The notes beneath the pieces are model-generated. The model was not told the DNA's origin. It searched no databases and saw only the letters and a program-made list of their open reading frames with translations. A stretch of DNA of 64,000 nucleotides from Thiosulfatimonas sediminis (lineage in GTDB: Bacteria; Pseudomonadota; Gammaproteobacteria; Thiomicrospirales; Thiomicrospiraceae). The position numbers and the translations under genes were made by a program. The stretch lies in NCBI RefSeq assembly GCF_011398355.1, contig NZ_AP021889.1, forward strand, positions 372,001 to 436,000, given 5' to 3'. Positions 17,543 to 28,273 of the stretch are shown here, one piece after another. Numbering within the stretch: position 1 is the stretch's first letter; every line of letters begins with the position of its first letter.

Positions 17543-17674
17543 TTTGCAATCAATCCTCGGTCTCTGCACATTTCAAGCCGGTCGAGCGGCGGATAAGCGG
17601 GAAAATTATGGTATTATCGGCGCTAAATTGGGCATTATTTTATCACCCCAACTGTCACCTTTAGGAGTTTTGCC

Positions 17675-19579
17675 TTGGCCGAAAACTACAATGCAGCGGA
17701 AATTGAAGTCTTAACTGGTTTAGAACCGGTGCGTAAGCGTCCTGGAATGTATACCGACACCACGCGACCAAATCATTTAGCGCAGGAAGTGATCGATAAC
17801 AGTGTCGATGAAGCGCTGGCTGGACACGCCGATGAGATAACCATTACCCACTTTGCCGACGGCTCGATGAGTGTGGTCGACAATGGTCGCGGTATGCCCG
17901 TCGATATTCATCCGGAAGAAGGCGTTCCGGGGGTGGAAGTGATTATGACCCGATTGCACGCCGGTGGAAAATTTTCCAATAAATCCTACAGTTTTTCCGG
18001 TGGTTTGCATGGTGTCGGGATTTCGGTGGTGAATGCGTTGTCGACCAAAGTGGTGGTCCAGATTCGTCGCGATGCGAAGCTTTATGAGATTGAGTTTGCC
18101 AATGGTGATTTAGCCAAACCGCTTGCAGAAATTGGCAAGGTCGGTAAACGTAATACCGGAACCCTTGTGCATTTTTGGCCGGATGCAAAGTTTTTTGATA
18201 GTGCTAAGTTCTCGATTAGCAAATTGCTGTATCTATTGCGCGCCAAAGCAGTGTTGTGTTCCGGGTTAAAAGTGAATTTTATTGACGAAAAAACCGGCCA
18301 GAAAGAGACATGGCAGTACCAGCAAGGTTTAAAAGATTATCTTAATGACGCGCTTGATGGGCGTGAGCGTCTGCCGCAAGAAGGTTTTGTTGGGCACAGC
18401 ATTGCGGAAAACGAACAGGTGGAATGGGCGATTGCTTGGCTGGAAGAGCCGAGTGAGTTACTCAATGAAAGTTATGTAAACTTGATACCAACACCGCAAG
18501 GCGGTACGCATGTTAATGGGCTTCGAGCCGGCGTTACCGAAGCGGTTCGCGAGTTTTGCGAATTTCGTAATCTGCTGCCCCGTGGCGTTAAAATCACCCC
18601 GGAAGACGCCTGGCTGAACGTCGCTTTTGTGTTGTCGGCAAAATTGCAGGAACCGCAGTTTGCTGGGCAGACCAAAGAGCGTTTGTCGTCGCGTGAGTGT
18701 GTGCCGTTTATTTCCGGAGTGGTCAAAGATGCGCTAAGTTTATGGTTAAACCAACACACTGAAGTGGCCGAGAAAATTGCCGAGTTGGTGATTGCTAATG
18801 CCAACAGTCGTTCGCGCAAAGCCAAAAAAGTGGTGCGTAAGAAAATCACTTCAGGTCCAGCGTTGCCAGGAAAATTAGCCGATTGTGTTGATAATGATTT
18901 AGCGCGGACGGAACTTTTTTTGGTGGAAGGGGATTCGGCAGGCGGCTCGGCTAAACAGGCGCGTGATAAAAATTTCCAGGCGATTATGCCTTTGCGCGGT
19001 AAGATTTTAAACACTTGGGAGGTTGAATCTTCCCAAGTGTTGGCATCACAAGAGATTCACGATATTTCGGTAGCGATAGGCGTCGATCCCGGCTCGGACG
19101 ATTTAAGTGGATTGCGTTATGGAAAAATTTGTATTTTGGCCGATGCGGATTCGGATGGCTTACATATCGCCACGCTCATTTGTGCGCTGTTTGTGAAGCA
19201 TTTTGAAAAACTGGTGGCCGAGGGGCATATTTATGTCGCGATGCCGCCGCTGTATCGAATTGATGTCGGTAAACGCGTGTTTTATGCGCTTGATGAGGCA
19301 GAGCGCCAAGGGGTGCTGGACCGGATTAGCGCTGAAAAACTTGCTGGCAAAATACAGGTTACGCGTTTTAAAGGGTTGGGTGAGATGAACCCTGGACAGT
19401 TGCGCGAAACCACCATGCTGCCGGAAAGTCGACGTTTGGTGCAGTTGCAATTAACGGCCGATGATGCTGAAAACCCAAAACAGAATGTGTCTGAAGTGAT
19501 GGATATGTTATTGGCGAAAAAACGCAGCCCAGATCGTAAATCCTGGTTAGAGCTAAAAGGCGATTTAGCCAGCGTTTAA
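17675..19579 (+). CDS. parE: DNA topoisomerase IV subunit B
   Basis: 634 aa, full length. GHKL ATPase (DNSVDEAL, NGRGMP, GLHGVG), transducer domain and TOPRIM (EGDSAGGSA, DADSDG). Works with ParC (30272) to decatenate chromosomes. The TTG start has Shine-Dalgarno TTTAGGAG. The stop codon overlaps that of the convergent hybrid sensor gene by 4 bp. ParE and ParC are separated by about 10.7 kb. Confidence 0.96.
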   Translation: MAENYNAAEIEVLTGLEPVRKRPGMYTDTTRPNHLAQEVIDNSVDEALAGHADEITITHFADGSMSVVDNGRGMPVDIHPEEGVPGVEVIMTRLHAGGKFSNKSYSFSGGLHGVGISVVNALSTKVVVQIRRDAKLYEIEFANGDLAKPLAEIGKVGKRNTGTLVHFWPDAKFFDSAKFSISKLLYLLRAKAVLCSGLKVNFIDEKTGQKETWQYQQGLKDYLNDALDGRERLPQEGFVGHSIAENEQVEWAIAWLEEPSELLNESYVNLIPTPQGGTHVNGLRAGVTEAVREFCEFRNLLPRGVKITPEDAWLNVAFVLSAKLQEPQFAGQTKERLSSRECVPFISGVVKDALSLWLNQHTEVAEKIAELVIANANSRSRKAKKVVRKKITSGPALPGKLADCVDNDLARTELFLVEGDSAGGSAKQARDKNFQAIMPLRGKILNTWEVESSQVLASQEIHDISVAIGVDPGSDDLSGLRYGKICILADADSDGLHIATLICALFVKHFEKLVAEGHIYVAMPPLYRIDVGKRVFYALDEAERQGVLDRISAEKLAGKIQVTRFKGLGEMNPGQLRETTMLPESRRLVQLQLTADDAENPKQNVSEVMDMLLAKKRSPDRKSWLELKGDLASV

Positions 19580-22500
19580 CCGCCACCATCGATGGGGCCA
19601 AAGATTCGATTGCGGCCAAGTGCTTTGGCGTGATAGAGAAATTTGTCGGTACGTTGCAGTAAGTTGTTAGCGTCTTGTGGCGTTTGGATAAAGGCCGCGC
19701 TGTAACCTAGACTGACGGTGAGTTCGCTGGCAACTTTTGAGTGTTCGTGTGGGATATGCAAATCACGGACGACCTGACAAAATTGTTCAGCGACTTTCTG
19801 GGTGCCGATTAAATCGGTTTCAGGTAGCAGTGCGACAAATTCTTCGCCGGCATAGCGCGCGAGCATATCGGCGGGGCGGCGTAGTATATTGTTCATCGCA
19901 TGCGCCACTTTATGCAAGCACTCATCACCAAGGCCATGTCCATAGTGTTCGTTATAGGCTTTGAAGCTATCCATATCAATCAAAATAATACCGAGCATTT
20001 TTTCACTGCGGGCTAGGCGTTTACTCTCTTTGAATAGAGTTTCCTCAAACTGACGGCGGTTGGGAAGTTTGGTCAGGCTGTCAATGTCAGATAGCTGTTC
20101 GAGCATCTCAGTTTTGATTTTTAGCGCTAAATGATTGCGAATACGCGAATGGACAATCGGCAGTGAATAGGGGCGGAATAGGTAATCTAGCGCGCCGAGT
20201 CGAAGTCCTTTTTCAACGTCAATCGCTTGCTCTGCATCGCACAGTAGGATGATTGAAATGTGCTTGGTCTGCTCGTCTTCTTTGAGTTTTTTGCACAGCG
20301 TCAGCCCGTCGATATTTGGCATGTTGATATCCAGCAACAGTACGTCTGGACGTTTATCTGAGCGGGCAATTTGTAACACTTGTTCGCCAGTTAAGGTGCT
20401 TTCGACAAGGTAGTCGGCTTGCAGAACATCACTCAATAAACTGGCATTACTGGCGAGTGTTTCGGCAATTAAGATGCTCGGTTGTTTCGGTGCATTCAGC
20501 TGTTTTATGGGTACGGCATCAATGGCTGCAGTAACCCGATCAAACAGTAGATATTCACTTAACGTGCTCTTGAGTTGTTCGTCATCAATCGGCTTGGTGA
20601 GATAGGCATTCATCCCGAATTTAAGCGCTTTTTCTTTATCGGCAGGCATGGCTGCGGCGGTGAGCGCGATAATAGGGATCTTAATGTTAAATTCGCGAAT
20701 CCGTTTGGTGGTTTCAAAACCGTTCAGACCAGGCATTTGCAAATCCATAAGCACCAAATCAAAGGTTTCATTTTTTAATAATTCAATCGCCTGCTGTCCG
20801 GTTTCTGCGTGATGGGTATGCAGATTAATGTTTTGCAAAATCTGGCTGATAAATTCCGCATTAAGCTGGTTGTCTTCGACCACCAAAATGTTCTGCTGAT
20901 TGAAACGGATGGTTTTGGTTTGGTTGAGCGGATAAATGTTTTCTTGTTTATTGACCGCAATTTGGTTAAGCGTATTGAACAGCGCCGAGCGGCTGAAAGG
21001 CAATGCCAGATAAGCGACGCCTTTAACCTCTTGAATCGGTTGGCGTAGCATTAGGTTGCTTAAACAAACCAACTTGGGCATTGGCTGGTTAAGTTCGATA
21101 TGCTGTTCAAGGAAGCGCTGTATATCTTTGAGAAGGATATTGGTGCGCTGTTGTTCGCTCAACGACTCCATGAAAATCACGTCGTAGGTTTTATCATCGG
21201 CAAACTTGGTATCTAATTCGCTCATAATTGGACGATTGGCGGTGATTTTTTCGACGATAAATCCCCATGCTTTTAACGTGCGGCTGAGAATATCGCCGCT
21301 GGCTTGGGATTGTTCAATGATTAAGGCTCGACAGGTCGGGTTGAGACATTTAAATAGGGTTTTCTGTTGATTGATGTGCGCCGTTTGAAATTCTAGGCTA
21401 AAGCATACTTCGGTTCCACCGCCGACTTCGGAGCGAATTTGCAAAGCATCGCCACCCATTAATAGTAATAAACGTTCGCTGATGACCAAACCTAAGCCAT
21501 GCGAGTTACGGTAGTTGAATTGATTGTAATGGCCATTTTTTAAGTTTTGCATCAGCGCACTGAGCTTTTGCTGTTCTATGCCGGCACCGCTGTCACGTAC
21601 GCAAAAATTCAGTTTGATTTGGCTTTCGTTACGCTGATGAACCAAATCAATCACCAACTCAATTGTTCCACCGCGAGTGAATTTAATCGAATTAGAGATT
21701 AGATTGGATAAAAGCTGTGTCAGACGCAATGGGTCGCCGATAAGGTAGTTTGGCGCACTGGGGTTGACGTTAAAGAGCAGTTGATTTTTTTTCTCTAGGT
21801 TGCTGCTGGTAAACATAATCGCGAGCTGCTCAATCACCTGATCGAGTTTAAATTGCGTGCGTTCGATGCTGATTGGGTGCTTGCGTGAATATCGATCATC
21901 GAGCACATCGTTGATGAGATTAAGCATCAACAAGCCAGCAAAATGGGTGTGGTAGGTGCGCTCAAGTGCCTGTTCGGTGAGGTGCGAGTCTTGCATTTGA
22001 AGAGCGCTTAAACCAACAACCGAATTGAGCGGTGTGCGTAGTTCTTGGCTTATACGTGATAAAAATTCTTGGGTATCTGTGTTGTCTTGTTCGGCTTGGC
22101 GCGCTTGTTGTCTGATGACTTCAAAGGCTTCTTGGTTGTGGGCGGCCAAGTCATTAAATAGGGTTTGTAGTTTGCTAACAGCATCCAGTTCACTGGCGCT
22201 TTGCAAGGTAATAGGATGAATCTCGTTCCTCTCATTTTTAAGGGTGAGTAGGGCTTCGCTTAGCGCTCGAATCGGCACTAATTGTTGTTTTAACCGCCAG
22301 CGATAGAGCATCATCGCGAAGCTCAAAAAGACCGCCAAGAGAACCAGTAGGTTTAAGAATTGTTGAATCGCCGTTTGCCTTGCCGGTAGATTGTCAATGG
22401 TGAGAATCACCAGCCAAGGAAGGTCTTCTAACTGGTAAGCCGAGTACAATTTTTGATCGTTAAACGCATTGCCTAAGGCTCCGGTAAAGCGGCCGCTAAG

Positions 22501-23208
22501 GATTAGGCTAAGCAGTGGGTTGTCATTTGCGGTCATTGACTGCATAGCCAAGCTTTTTTCGCTGGAGTAGATGACGAGATGATTATCTAAGTCATAAATT
22601 GAGTAGTCGCCGCCATTGCGTAGATTCGGTTTGATATTGCTGACCAGATCACCCTGTAAAGACATAATGCCCAGTAAATAAGCGATGGGTTGCCCGGTTT
22701 TATCGCTAATAGGGGTAATGATGTAGATGACCATTTGGTTTAATTGCTTATCAAAGCTTGGTGGGCTGGTGTAAGTACGCAGAGATTGGTTTAAAACGCG
22801 GAAAAAAGGTTTATTGGCAAAGGACTCACCGACTCTTTCGCTCTGTGCTGGTGAGTGGCGGATAATCTCCCCTTGCTGATTTAGAATCGCAAGACCGCCA
22901 CCAAAGTAATCATGCAAGCGGATTCTGGAATCCAGCGAATTTTGTAATTGCGCGTCGGAAAGTAATTGATTGTCTTGAATTAAATTGCTGGCAAAACGCT
23001 CTAAGGTGTCTTTGCGGTTGTTAATGTTTTGGTTAAGTTGCAGTGCAAAATTTTGGCTGAGCTGATCCAACTGGCGCATTTCATTAGCGGACTGGTTTTG
23101 ATAGCTGAGATAAGCCATCCCAAACGCCGCAAAAATGAGTGCAGACAGTGCGCTAAGAAAGATAAACAACCAGCCTGTGGTTGTCTTGTTGTTGCTCAGA
23201 CCAAACAT
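19576..23208 (-). CDS. Large hybrid sensor: Cache - degenerate HisKA - HATPase - 3 receiver-like - GGDEF
   Basis: 1210 aa. Membrane helix 12-34, periplasmic Cache-like sensor (about 40-280), second helix (about 283-303), histidine kinase region 380-610, a degenerate receiver (about 625-755), a receiver with phosphoacceptor D822 and K872, a third receiver with D960 but Arg at the Lys position (1012), and a C-terminal GGDEF (about 1040-1205) with AGEEF at 1120-1124. The H-box reads ISQELRTPLN: Gln388 replaces the phosphorylated His, so autophosphorylation looks impossible although the N-box (NLISNSIKF, 502-510) is kept. Probably a diguanylate cyclase controlled by ligand or by phosphorelay from elsewhere. 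Shine-Dalgarno AAGGAT. Confidence 0.85.
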   Translation of the reverse strand: MFGLSNNKTTTGWLFIFLSALSALIFAAFGMAYLSYQNQSANEMRQLDQLSQNFALQLNQNINNRKDTLERFASNLIQDNQLLSDAQLQNSLDSRIRLHDYFGGGLAILNQQGEIIRHSPAQSERVGESFANKPFFRVLNQSLRTYTSPPSFDKQLNQMVIYIITPISDKTGQPIAYLLGIMSLQGDLVSNIKPNLRNGGDYSIYDLDNHLVIYSSEKSLAMQSMTANDNPLLSLILSGRFTGALGNAFNDQKLYSAYQLEDLPWLVILTIDNLPARQTAIQQFLNLLVLLAVFLSFAMMLYRWRLKQQLVPIRALSEALLTLKNERNEIHPITLQSASELDAVSKLQTLFNDLAAHNQEAFEVIRQQARQAEQDNTDTQEFLSRISQELRTPLNSVVGLSALQMQDSHLTEQALERTYHTHFAGLLMLNLINDVLDDRYSRKHPISIERTQFKLDQVIEQLAIMFTSSNLEKKNQLLFNVNPSAPNYLIGDPLRLTQLLSNLISNSIKFTRGGTIELVIDLVHQRNESQIKLNFCVRDSGAGIEQQKLSALMQNLKNGHYNQFNYRNSHGLGLVISERLLLLMGGDALQIRSEVGGGTEVCFSLEFQTAHINQQKTLFKCLNPTCRALIIEQSQASGDILSRTLKAWGFIVEKITANRPIMSELDTKFADDKTYDVIFMESLSEQQRTNILLKDIQRFLEQHIELNQPMPKLVCLSNLMLRQPIQEVKGVAYLALPFSRSALFNTLNQIAVNKQENIYPLNQTKTIRFNQQNILVVEDNQLNAEFISQILQNINLHTHHAETGQQAIELLKNETFDLVLMDLQMPGLNGFETTKRIREFNIKIPIIALTAAAMPADKEKALKFGMNAYLTKPIDDEQLKSTLSEYLLFDRVTAAIDAVPIKQLNAPKQPSILIAETLASNASLLSDVLQADYLVESTLTGEQVLQIARSDKRPDVLLLDINMPNIDGLTLCKKLKEDEQTKHISIILLCDAEQAIDVEKGLRLGALDYLFRPYSLPIVHSRIRNHLALKIKTEMLEQLSDIDSLTKLPNRRQFEETLFKESKRLARSEKMLGIILIDMDSFKAYNEHYGHGLGDECLHKVAHAMNNILRRPADMLARYAGEEFVALLPETDLIGTQKVAEQFCQVVRDLHIPHEHSKVASELTVSLGYSAAFIQTPQDANNLLQRTDKFLYHAKALGRNRIFGPIDGGG

Positions 23209-23398
23209 TAAAATCCTTTTATTGGCACTGCGATGTTCGACTTATGTACAGATAATTTGTAAAAATTTTTTTAATATTAAAGGGTTTAGAAAAAAAATCT
23301 AGCCTTTATCGATAGATTTATCAGTAAAATTACGGCCCTTGAGTGGGGGCTGTGCAGAAAGTATAAGAATATTTCTAAAATACTAAAAAAGGGAATTT

Positions 23399-23983
23399 AT
23401 GACTTTTAAATGGCGAAACTTCAGAGCTTCAGCAGTCCTTATTTTAACGACTTTTGGCGTTAGTCATCAGGTATTGGCGCAGCCTGATAAAACCGAGCAA
23501 ATTGGCGCATTTCATTTAAGCTTGTATCACGATGTACAGGGTTCGGTATTGGATTTAGAGGCTTATACCAAAACCCCGGATAAAGCGGTTTTCTTTGGGG
23601 TAACTTGTTCGGCTATGTCGCCTTTTCCGGCAGTACAGGTTTTATTGTTTGAGGATGAGATACTCTCGGAAACCCCTCGACTACTCAATGTAACCTATCA
23701 AATTGACGCAAAGACGGGTGATTTACCTTTGCAAGGCGTTCTAAAGGCGGAACTCAACGCGGAGCACTATCTGAATCAGATTCGTTTTGAAGTGGACGCC
23801 GCAAAAATTGGTAAGAATATGCGCTTGATGCAACAGGCGTATGGGCAATTATTGGACGCTTTGGCGCAGGGGAAGCTGGTCACTTTCGTGATAGAGCATC
23901 GTGCCTTAGGCAAGCATTCCTATCAGTTTACGCTGCAAGGCTTGGCACAGGTTCTACAACCCTATGAACGAATTTGCCGTTAA
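23399..23983 (+). CDS. Secreted hypothetical protein
   Basis: 194 aa. A clear Sec signal peptide: basic start, hydrophobic 11-25, and a cleavage site after VLA (about residue 27). The mature part is about 165 residues, mixed alpha/beta, with two cysteines (C70 in GVTCSAM and near the C terminus in ERICR) that could form a disulfide. I do not recognise the family. Probably periplasmic. Preceded by an AT-rich leader and divergent from the large GGDEF sensor; followed by a dispersed repeat copy and a terminator. Confidence 0.6.
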   Translation: MTFKWRNFRASAVLILTTFGVSHQVLAQPDKTEQIGAFHLSLYHDVQGSVLDLEAYTKTPDKAVFFGVTCSAMSPFPAVQVLLFEDEILSETPRLLNVTYQIDAKTGDLPLQGVLKAELNAEHYLNQIRFEVDAAKIGKNMRLMQQAYGQLLDALAQGKLVTFVIEHRALGKHSYQFTLQGLAQVLQPYERICR

Positions 23984-23987
23984 GCGA

Positions 23988-24108
23988 CCTAAAGAGATGC
24001 AGAACAAGGCATCCGTGACTTGAGTGATGCATTGCAAGCCTCGCGCCGTTTGCTCAGCCAAACTCTTCTGTGCCGAAAGCCGTTTGGATTTGTTCTATGT
24101 CGCTTCAA
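23988..24108 (+). repeat. Dispersed structured repeat, copy R2
   Basis: The 3' hairpin is CCAAAC (24058-24063) with GTTTGG (24082-24087) around CTTCTGTGCCGAAAG. Compared with R1 (CCAAAT/ATTTGG), both sides of one pair changed together, which preserves the stem. Located in the 3' untranslated region between convergent genes. Confidence 0.6.
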
Positions 24109-24120
24109 ATATCGAATATA

Positions 24121-24166
24121 AAAAAAGCCCTTAATGCATAAGTATGAAGACATTAAGGGCTTTTCG
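24121..24166. terminator. Bidirectional terminator
   Basis: 14-bp perfect stem AAAAGCCCTTAATG (24123-24136) with CATTAAGGGCTTTT (24151-24164), between convergent genes. Confidence 0.9.
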
Positions 24167-24196
24167 GACGATGGTTAGCCCACCGTTGTTGGAAAA

Positions 24197-26914
24197 TTAA
24201 AACTCGTCCCAGTCGTCTTGCTTATGATGACTTGATGAGGACGTTTTTGGCGTTTGAATTTTAGCCGGTGGTGCTACCTTACTGATTGGTTTGCTAGAGG
24301 CGGTTGGTTGAAGGTTCGCTGGCGCACTGGCGCTACCTGCACCACCGACTTCATTGCTTATTTCATCTAAATATTGAGTGACTTGTTGTGCCAATTCAGC
24401 AAGGCGTTTTTTCAGTTCAGTAATACTGGTTTCATCTTCAATGGCGTATGCATCGCTGATGCGTCCAATTGTGGCATGAAATTCTTTATGTGCTTCAGTC
24501 AGTTTTTGTACGCTGTTAAAGTGCATTAAACTCTGTGCTTCGCCGTAAATCCACTTACCTAATTGACAGAGGTTGTCACTGCGAGCTGCTTGGAAATCAA
24601 TCTCTTTTTGTTCTATTCCAGACGTTAAGTTTTCAACTAGAATCAACCAAGTGTTATGCGCCATTTTCGCTTCGACAAAACGTCCGCTTAGCGCAGAGTG
24701 TTGGCTGGTGTTGTTGCTTAGTTTAAAGCGTTTGATAAAGTTCGCTTGCTCAAGGCTCTGCTCACTCATATTGTTAGCGGTTGCAGAGAGTTCTTCGACC
24801 AAGGCGGCATTTTGTTGCGTGGCTTGGTCAAGATGGGACACCGCCTGATTAATTTGTTCGATGCCTTTGGCTTGTTCATAGGTCGTTTGTGAGGATTCGG
24901 AGATTAATACTTCGAGTTTTTTGATTTTCTCGACCATGCCTTCAAAAACGGTATTGGTGTTTTCGACATATTCGGTGCCTCTTTCAATTTGCGTTGTGGT
25001 CGCTGAAATTAGGCTTGAAATGTCTTTAGCTGCTTGTGCTGAACGCTGCGCTAAATTACGCACTTCGCTTGCCACTACGGCAAAACCTCGCCCGTGTTCG
25101 CCGGCACGCGCTGCTTCAACCGCCGCATTTAAAGCCAGTAAGTTGGTTTGAAAAGCGATGCTGTCTATCACCGAGGTGATTTCACTGACTTTTTTACTCA
25201 TTTCGGTCACTTCATGCATCGCGGTAATGGTCTGTTTCATCACCTCAATACCTTGTTGCGCGACCTGTGCGGTTTCGTGCGAAATCTGATCGGCAAGCTT
25301 CATATTTTCAGCAGTGTGTTTGGTGGTAGAGGTGATTTCTTCCATGCTGGCAGCAGTTTCTTCCAAGCTGGCGGCTTGTTGTTGAGTGCGTTCTGAAAGA
25401 TCTTCACTGGCCACAGCGACTTCATGTGACATGGTGCCGATTTCGTTGGCACCTGTGCGGATGCTATGCAGCGTCATATCCAGATTGGCTAAGGAGTTGT
25501 TAATCGCCATTTGCATGGCGTTAAGTTGGCCATAATAAATGCCGTTAATACGGTGGGTTAAATCACCAGTGCTCATTTTAGAGAGTACGCGAGAAAGATT
25601 TAATAGTGTGTCGGAGAAGCTGCTAAGCAGCGTATTGACTGAATTAGAAACCTCTTTTTCAAATTCTTTGAGATGAGATGTATCAATTCGGTTACTGAGC
25701 TGTCCTTTCGCCGCATCGGAGATAATGCGTTCAATATTGTGCTCGATTTCCAATTGATTGGTCATGTTTTTCCATTCAGTGATAAAACCGATGCGTTTGC
25801 CTTTGGCGTCATAAATAGGGTCGACTCTTAAATCAATAATCACAGAGCCTACGGTAATTCGTGCATCATAGGTGCTGGTTAAGTTGTCTAGTATGTCGAT
25901 TTGATGCTGTGGATTGAGGTGGAAAATATCAATGTTTTGGCGAATTAAATTCTTGCTATCGAATTTTGGTAAGGTTTTTTTCAGTTCAGGTTCGACCTCT
26001 TCCAGCATTTTTTGCAGCGAGTCGTTAACAAAAATAATACTGCGGAAACGATCCGCGACCATGATGTTGGTACTGGCTGATTTAAGCGCTTGTTCGAGGC
26101 GCACCGCATTACGCAAATCTTCATGTGCCTGGTCTAAATCCGTGCCGATGCGGATTTGCATGGAGTGCATCCGTCCAAGGATTCGCTGCATTTGATTACT
26201 TCCAAAGCTATCGATGTGCGAGTCGAATTTACCGCCAGAGATGGCGGTTAGGGTGTCTTCGATCAAGGTCAGTTTTTGACCATGTTTGTAGAGCACAAAA
26301 ATAATTATTGCGACCAAGGTGATTTGTAAGATTTCAAATACCGCTATTGGAAGCGTGTTAAGAATGCTTGGCAAAAGGTTTGGAATAAGTCCGATAATCA
26401 TTTCCAAAGCCGCAAATACAATGAGCATAGTGGCGGTGTTGATATGGCGCAAAGGGTTATAGCGCGTTTCTGCGTTTTGGATGACCCCGTTTTTAATCGT
26501 CATTCGTCCGGCGGAAATTTCTTGATAGGCGCGAGCCGCCGCTTGTTTTTCTGCTTCGGTGGCAGCCATTCGCAATGACATATAACCAACGATTTTACCG
26601 TTCTCAAATACAGGGGTTGCATTGGCGTTTACCCAGTAATGGTCGCCGTTTTTGCATCGGTTTTTGACGATTTGTGACCATGGTCGACCGGCTTGGATTG
26701 TCTCCCAGAAATCTTTAAAGACTTCTGGCGGTACATCCGGATGGCGCAAAATATTGTGCGGTTGGCCAACTAATTCACGCCATTCATAGCCACTTGCTTC
26801 AATAAAGGCTTCATTCGCGCTGATGATATTGCCGAATAAGTCGGTGTTGGAGACGATTTTAGTGCCCGGAGCAAGCACGTGCTCTCTTTGTGTAACCTTA
26901 CCGCTATCGCGCAT
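24197..26914 (-). CDS. Methyl-accepting chemotaxis protein, PAS-TM-HAMP-PAS-MA-CZB
   Basis: 905 aa from ATG 26914 (Shine-Dalgarno GAGGAAA); an in-frame start at 27049 is not supported. Order: Aer-like N-terminal PAS (about 20-125), hydrophobic region with two membrane helices (about 165-225), HAMP, second PAS (about 280-390), HAMP-like repeats (about 395-500), MA signalling domain with the highly conserved hairpin tip near [20 protein letters not shown], and a C-terminal CZB domain (about 775-850). The CZB motif is intact ([18 protein letters not shown]); CZB binds zinc and in other bacteria senses hypochlorous acid. Likely a redox/energy taxis receptor. No NWETF tail. Confidence 0.88.
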   Translation of the reverse strand: MRDSGKVTQREHVLAPGTKIVSNTDLFGNIISANEAFIEASGYEWRELVGQPHNILRHPDVPPEVFKDFWETIQAGRPWSQIVKNRCKNGDHYWVNANATPVFENGKIVGYMSLRMAATEAEKQAAARAYQEISAGRMTIKNGVIQNAETRYNPLRHINTATMLIVFAALEMIIGLIPNLLPSILNTLPIAVFEILQITLVAIIIFVLYKHGQKLTLIEDTLTAISGGKFDSHIDSFGSNQMQRILGRMHSMQIRIGTDLDQAHEDLRNAVRLEQALKSASTNIMVADRFRSIIFVNDSLQKMLEEVEPELKKTLPKFDSKNLIRQNIDIFHLNPQHQIDILDNLTSTYDARITVGSVIIDLRVDPIYDAKGKRIGFITEWKNMTNQLEIEHNIERIISDAAKGQLSNRIDTSHLKEFEKEVSNSVNTLLSSFSDTLLNLSRVLSKMSTGDLTHRINGIYYGQLNAMQMAINNSLANLDMTLHSIRTGANEIGTMSHEVAVASEDLSERTQQQAASLEETAASMEEITSTTKHTAENMKLADQISHETAQVAQQGIEVMKQTITAMHEVTEMSKKVSEITSVIDSIAFQTNLLALNAAVEAARAGEHGRGFAVVASEVRNLAQRSAQAAKDISSLISATTTQIERGTEYVENTNTVFEGMVEKIKKLEVLISESSQTTYEQAKGIEQINQAVSHLDQATQQNAALVEELSATANNMSEQSLEQANFIKRFKLSNNTSQHSALSGRFVEAKMAHNTWLILVENLTSGIEQKEIDFQAARSDNLCQLGKWIYGEAQSLMHFNSVQKLTEAHKEFHATIGRISDAYAIEDETSITELKKRLAELAQQVTQYLDEISNEVGGAGSASAPANLQPTASSKPISKVAPPAKIQTPKTSSSSHHKQDDWDEF

Positions 26915-27049
26915 GAATATTTCCTCTTTTGAACTGTTCTTCGTTCTCACTATGCTTGAACAGATTAGCCATTTTGTGACGATGCAGAATCCGTTACCAT
27001 TGACTTCAGCGAGAGATTGCAAGCTTCGTTGATAGGAACTTTGAAACAT

Positions 27050-27165
27050 TTAACTGGGCGGTGTTGCTTGTGTTTGTCAAGTTTCGACATCGCGGTCGCT
27101 TGGTTGAGCTAAATTTTTCTGTGCCTGAAGTCATGTGGATTTACTTTTGCACCGTCTTAACTTTT
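27050..27165 (+). repeat. Dispersed structured repeat, copy R3
   Basis: Both halves are present. The 5' half (GGTGTTGCTTG...GTCAAGTTTCGACAT) closely matches R6 at 63.9 kb. The 3' half contains CTGTGCCTGAAGTCATGTGGA. The 3' stem is weaker here. It lies directly upstream of the chemoreceptor gene; the rest of 27166-27426 shows no gene. Confidence 0.6.
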
Positions 27166-27426
27166 TTAGTTATCTTATGGTGTGTTGCACTGCATGAAAT
27201 TATTTAAACGCAAGAATTTACGGTGTTTGCTTGGACCTTTTTTTATGGCTTGGAGGTTCTTAATGCGTTGATTTACCAGTAAATTTTTTAGAGTGGTTCA
27301 AGGTGTCGCTTTTTTTATCATTAACGCATTGATTGACTGTCGTTTTCAGTGATGGGGAATTGTGCTGCTTGTTGGTTGTTATCAGCCGTATATTTGTTCT
27401 GTTTTTTAGAAGAAATCGGTTTCTTG

Positions 27427-27777
27427 TTAAAAATGGCTTTGGCGTTTTTGGCTCATTTGTGACAAGCGCTGTTTGTATTCGATAAATTCCAAAATGTATT
27501 GGCGCTGTATGGGCGTGATGTTTTGAAAATGCAGTTTTAGGTAGACCCCTTGATCGTTATTGTGACGATGGGTCACTTTGCCAAGAATTTTAAGCGAACG
27601 GAAATATTCGGAGGTGGGGATTTCAAACGCCAGTTCCAGTTCGGTTCCAACTCGAGCGCCACGCGGCGATTGTACGCCAGCATTCTCAATCGATAAATCG
27701 GCCAACACGCCACTGGCTTGACCATTTTTTCCGATTAAGGTGACGGTTCGATTGGTTTTAACACTGATTGAATCCAT
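27427..27777 (-). CDS. PilZ-like domain protein, divergent
   Basis: 116 aa. Beta-rich single domain with a relaxed [D/N]xSxxG region (ADLSIENAG, about 26-34) and the typical late segment KVTHRHNNDQGVYLKLHF. The N-terminal RxxxR is not intact (only KTNRT), so c-di-GMP binding is doubtful. It lies 41 bp after the next PilZ gene, same strand, probably one operon. C-terminal Gln/Lys-rich tail. Confidence 0.6.
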   Translation of the reverse strand: MDSISVKTNRTVTLIGKNGQASGVLADLSIENAGVQSPRGARVGTELELAFEIPTSEYFRSLKILGKVTHRHNNDQGVYLKLHFQNITPIQRQYILEFIEYKQRLSQMSQKRQSHF

Positions 27778-27818
27778 AGTTGGGTTCTTCCTGAAACGAC
27801 GCTTCCGATAAGGCTAAA

Positions 27819-28184
27819 TTATGCACTAAAGCGGCGGTGGTAATGAAAAAATGCATTGATTTCGTATGATTGATGAGGCTTTAGCTCATCAAACGATAAA
27901 CCTGTTAAATACTGGTTTCGTATTTTGTTGCAGCGTGCAACCGAGCATTTTAATGCAATTTGGGTAAAGCCGTCTTCACTTGGTAAGGATAGATGCACAG
28001 TTAGAAGGCTATTTGGACTCAAAGGCTCGCTCATTAAAATGCCGCACCCGCAGAGTGAGAGGTCAATTAATTTGCCATCTAATAAAAGGGGTTCGAGCAC
28101 TTTAATCGGCAAGTTTATGCTGACTCTTGGCCCGCAACGTCGATCAGCGGTTGTGGCAACGATTGAACTACTTTGCATTTGCAT
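27819..28184 (-). CDS. PilZ domain protein (c-di-GMP binding)
   Basis: 121 aa. Both ligand motifs are present: R16-C-G-P-R20 (RxxxR; the start is R15-R16) and D42-L-S-L-C-G47 ([D/N]xSxxG). Single-domain PilZ protein, likely an adaptor that binds c-di-GMP. First gene of a pair with the divergent PilZ protein downstream. With the GGDEF sensor and a third PilZ protein at the window start, c-di-GMP signalling is a recurring theme here. Confidence 0.75.
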   Translation of the reverse strand: MQMQSSSIVATTADRRCGPRVSINLPIKVLEPLLLDGKLIDLSLCGCGILMSEPLSPNSLLTVHLSLPSEDGFTQIALKCSVARCNKIRNQYLTGLSFDELKPHQSYEINAFFHYHRRFSA

Positions 28185-28273
28185 TGATATAAGTACTCCA
28201 TAGCAAGTCGGTTATAAATTGGCAAACTGTTCGTAGATTAGCGAAAAGTGCGCCAATTGGAGGTTTTATCGGC

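Noticed and set aside
23399-23983. Secreted protein as a chalcone-isomerase-like protein
   Set aside because: Length and signal peptide would fit, but I cannot point to family motifs; left as unknown.
27262-27332. AATGCGTT/AACGCATT inverted repeat upstream of the chemoreceptor
   Set aside because: Only 8 bp with a loop of about 55 bases; not convincing as an operator or terminator.
27050-27426. A further short gene between the chemoreceptor and PilZ genes
   Set aside because: No frame with a start, ribosome site and plausible composition; half of it is a dispersed repeat copy.
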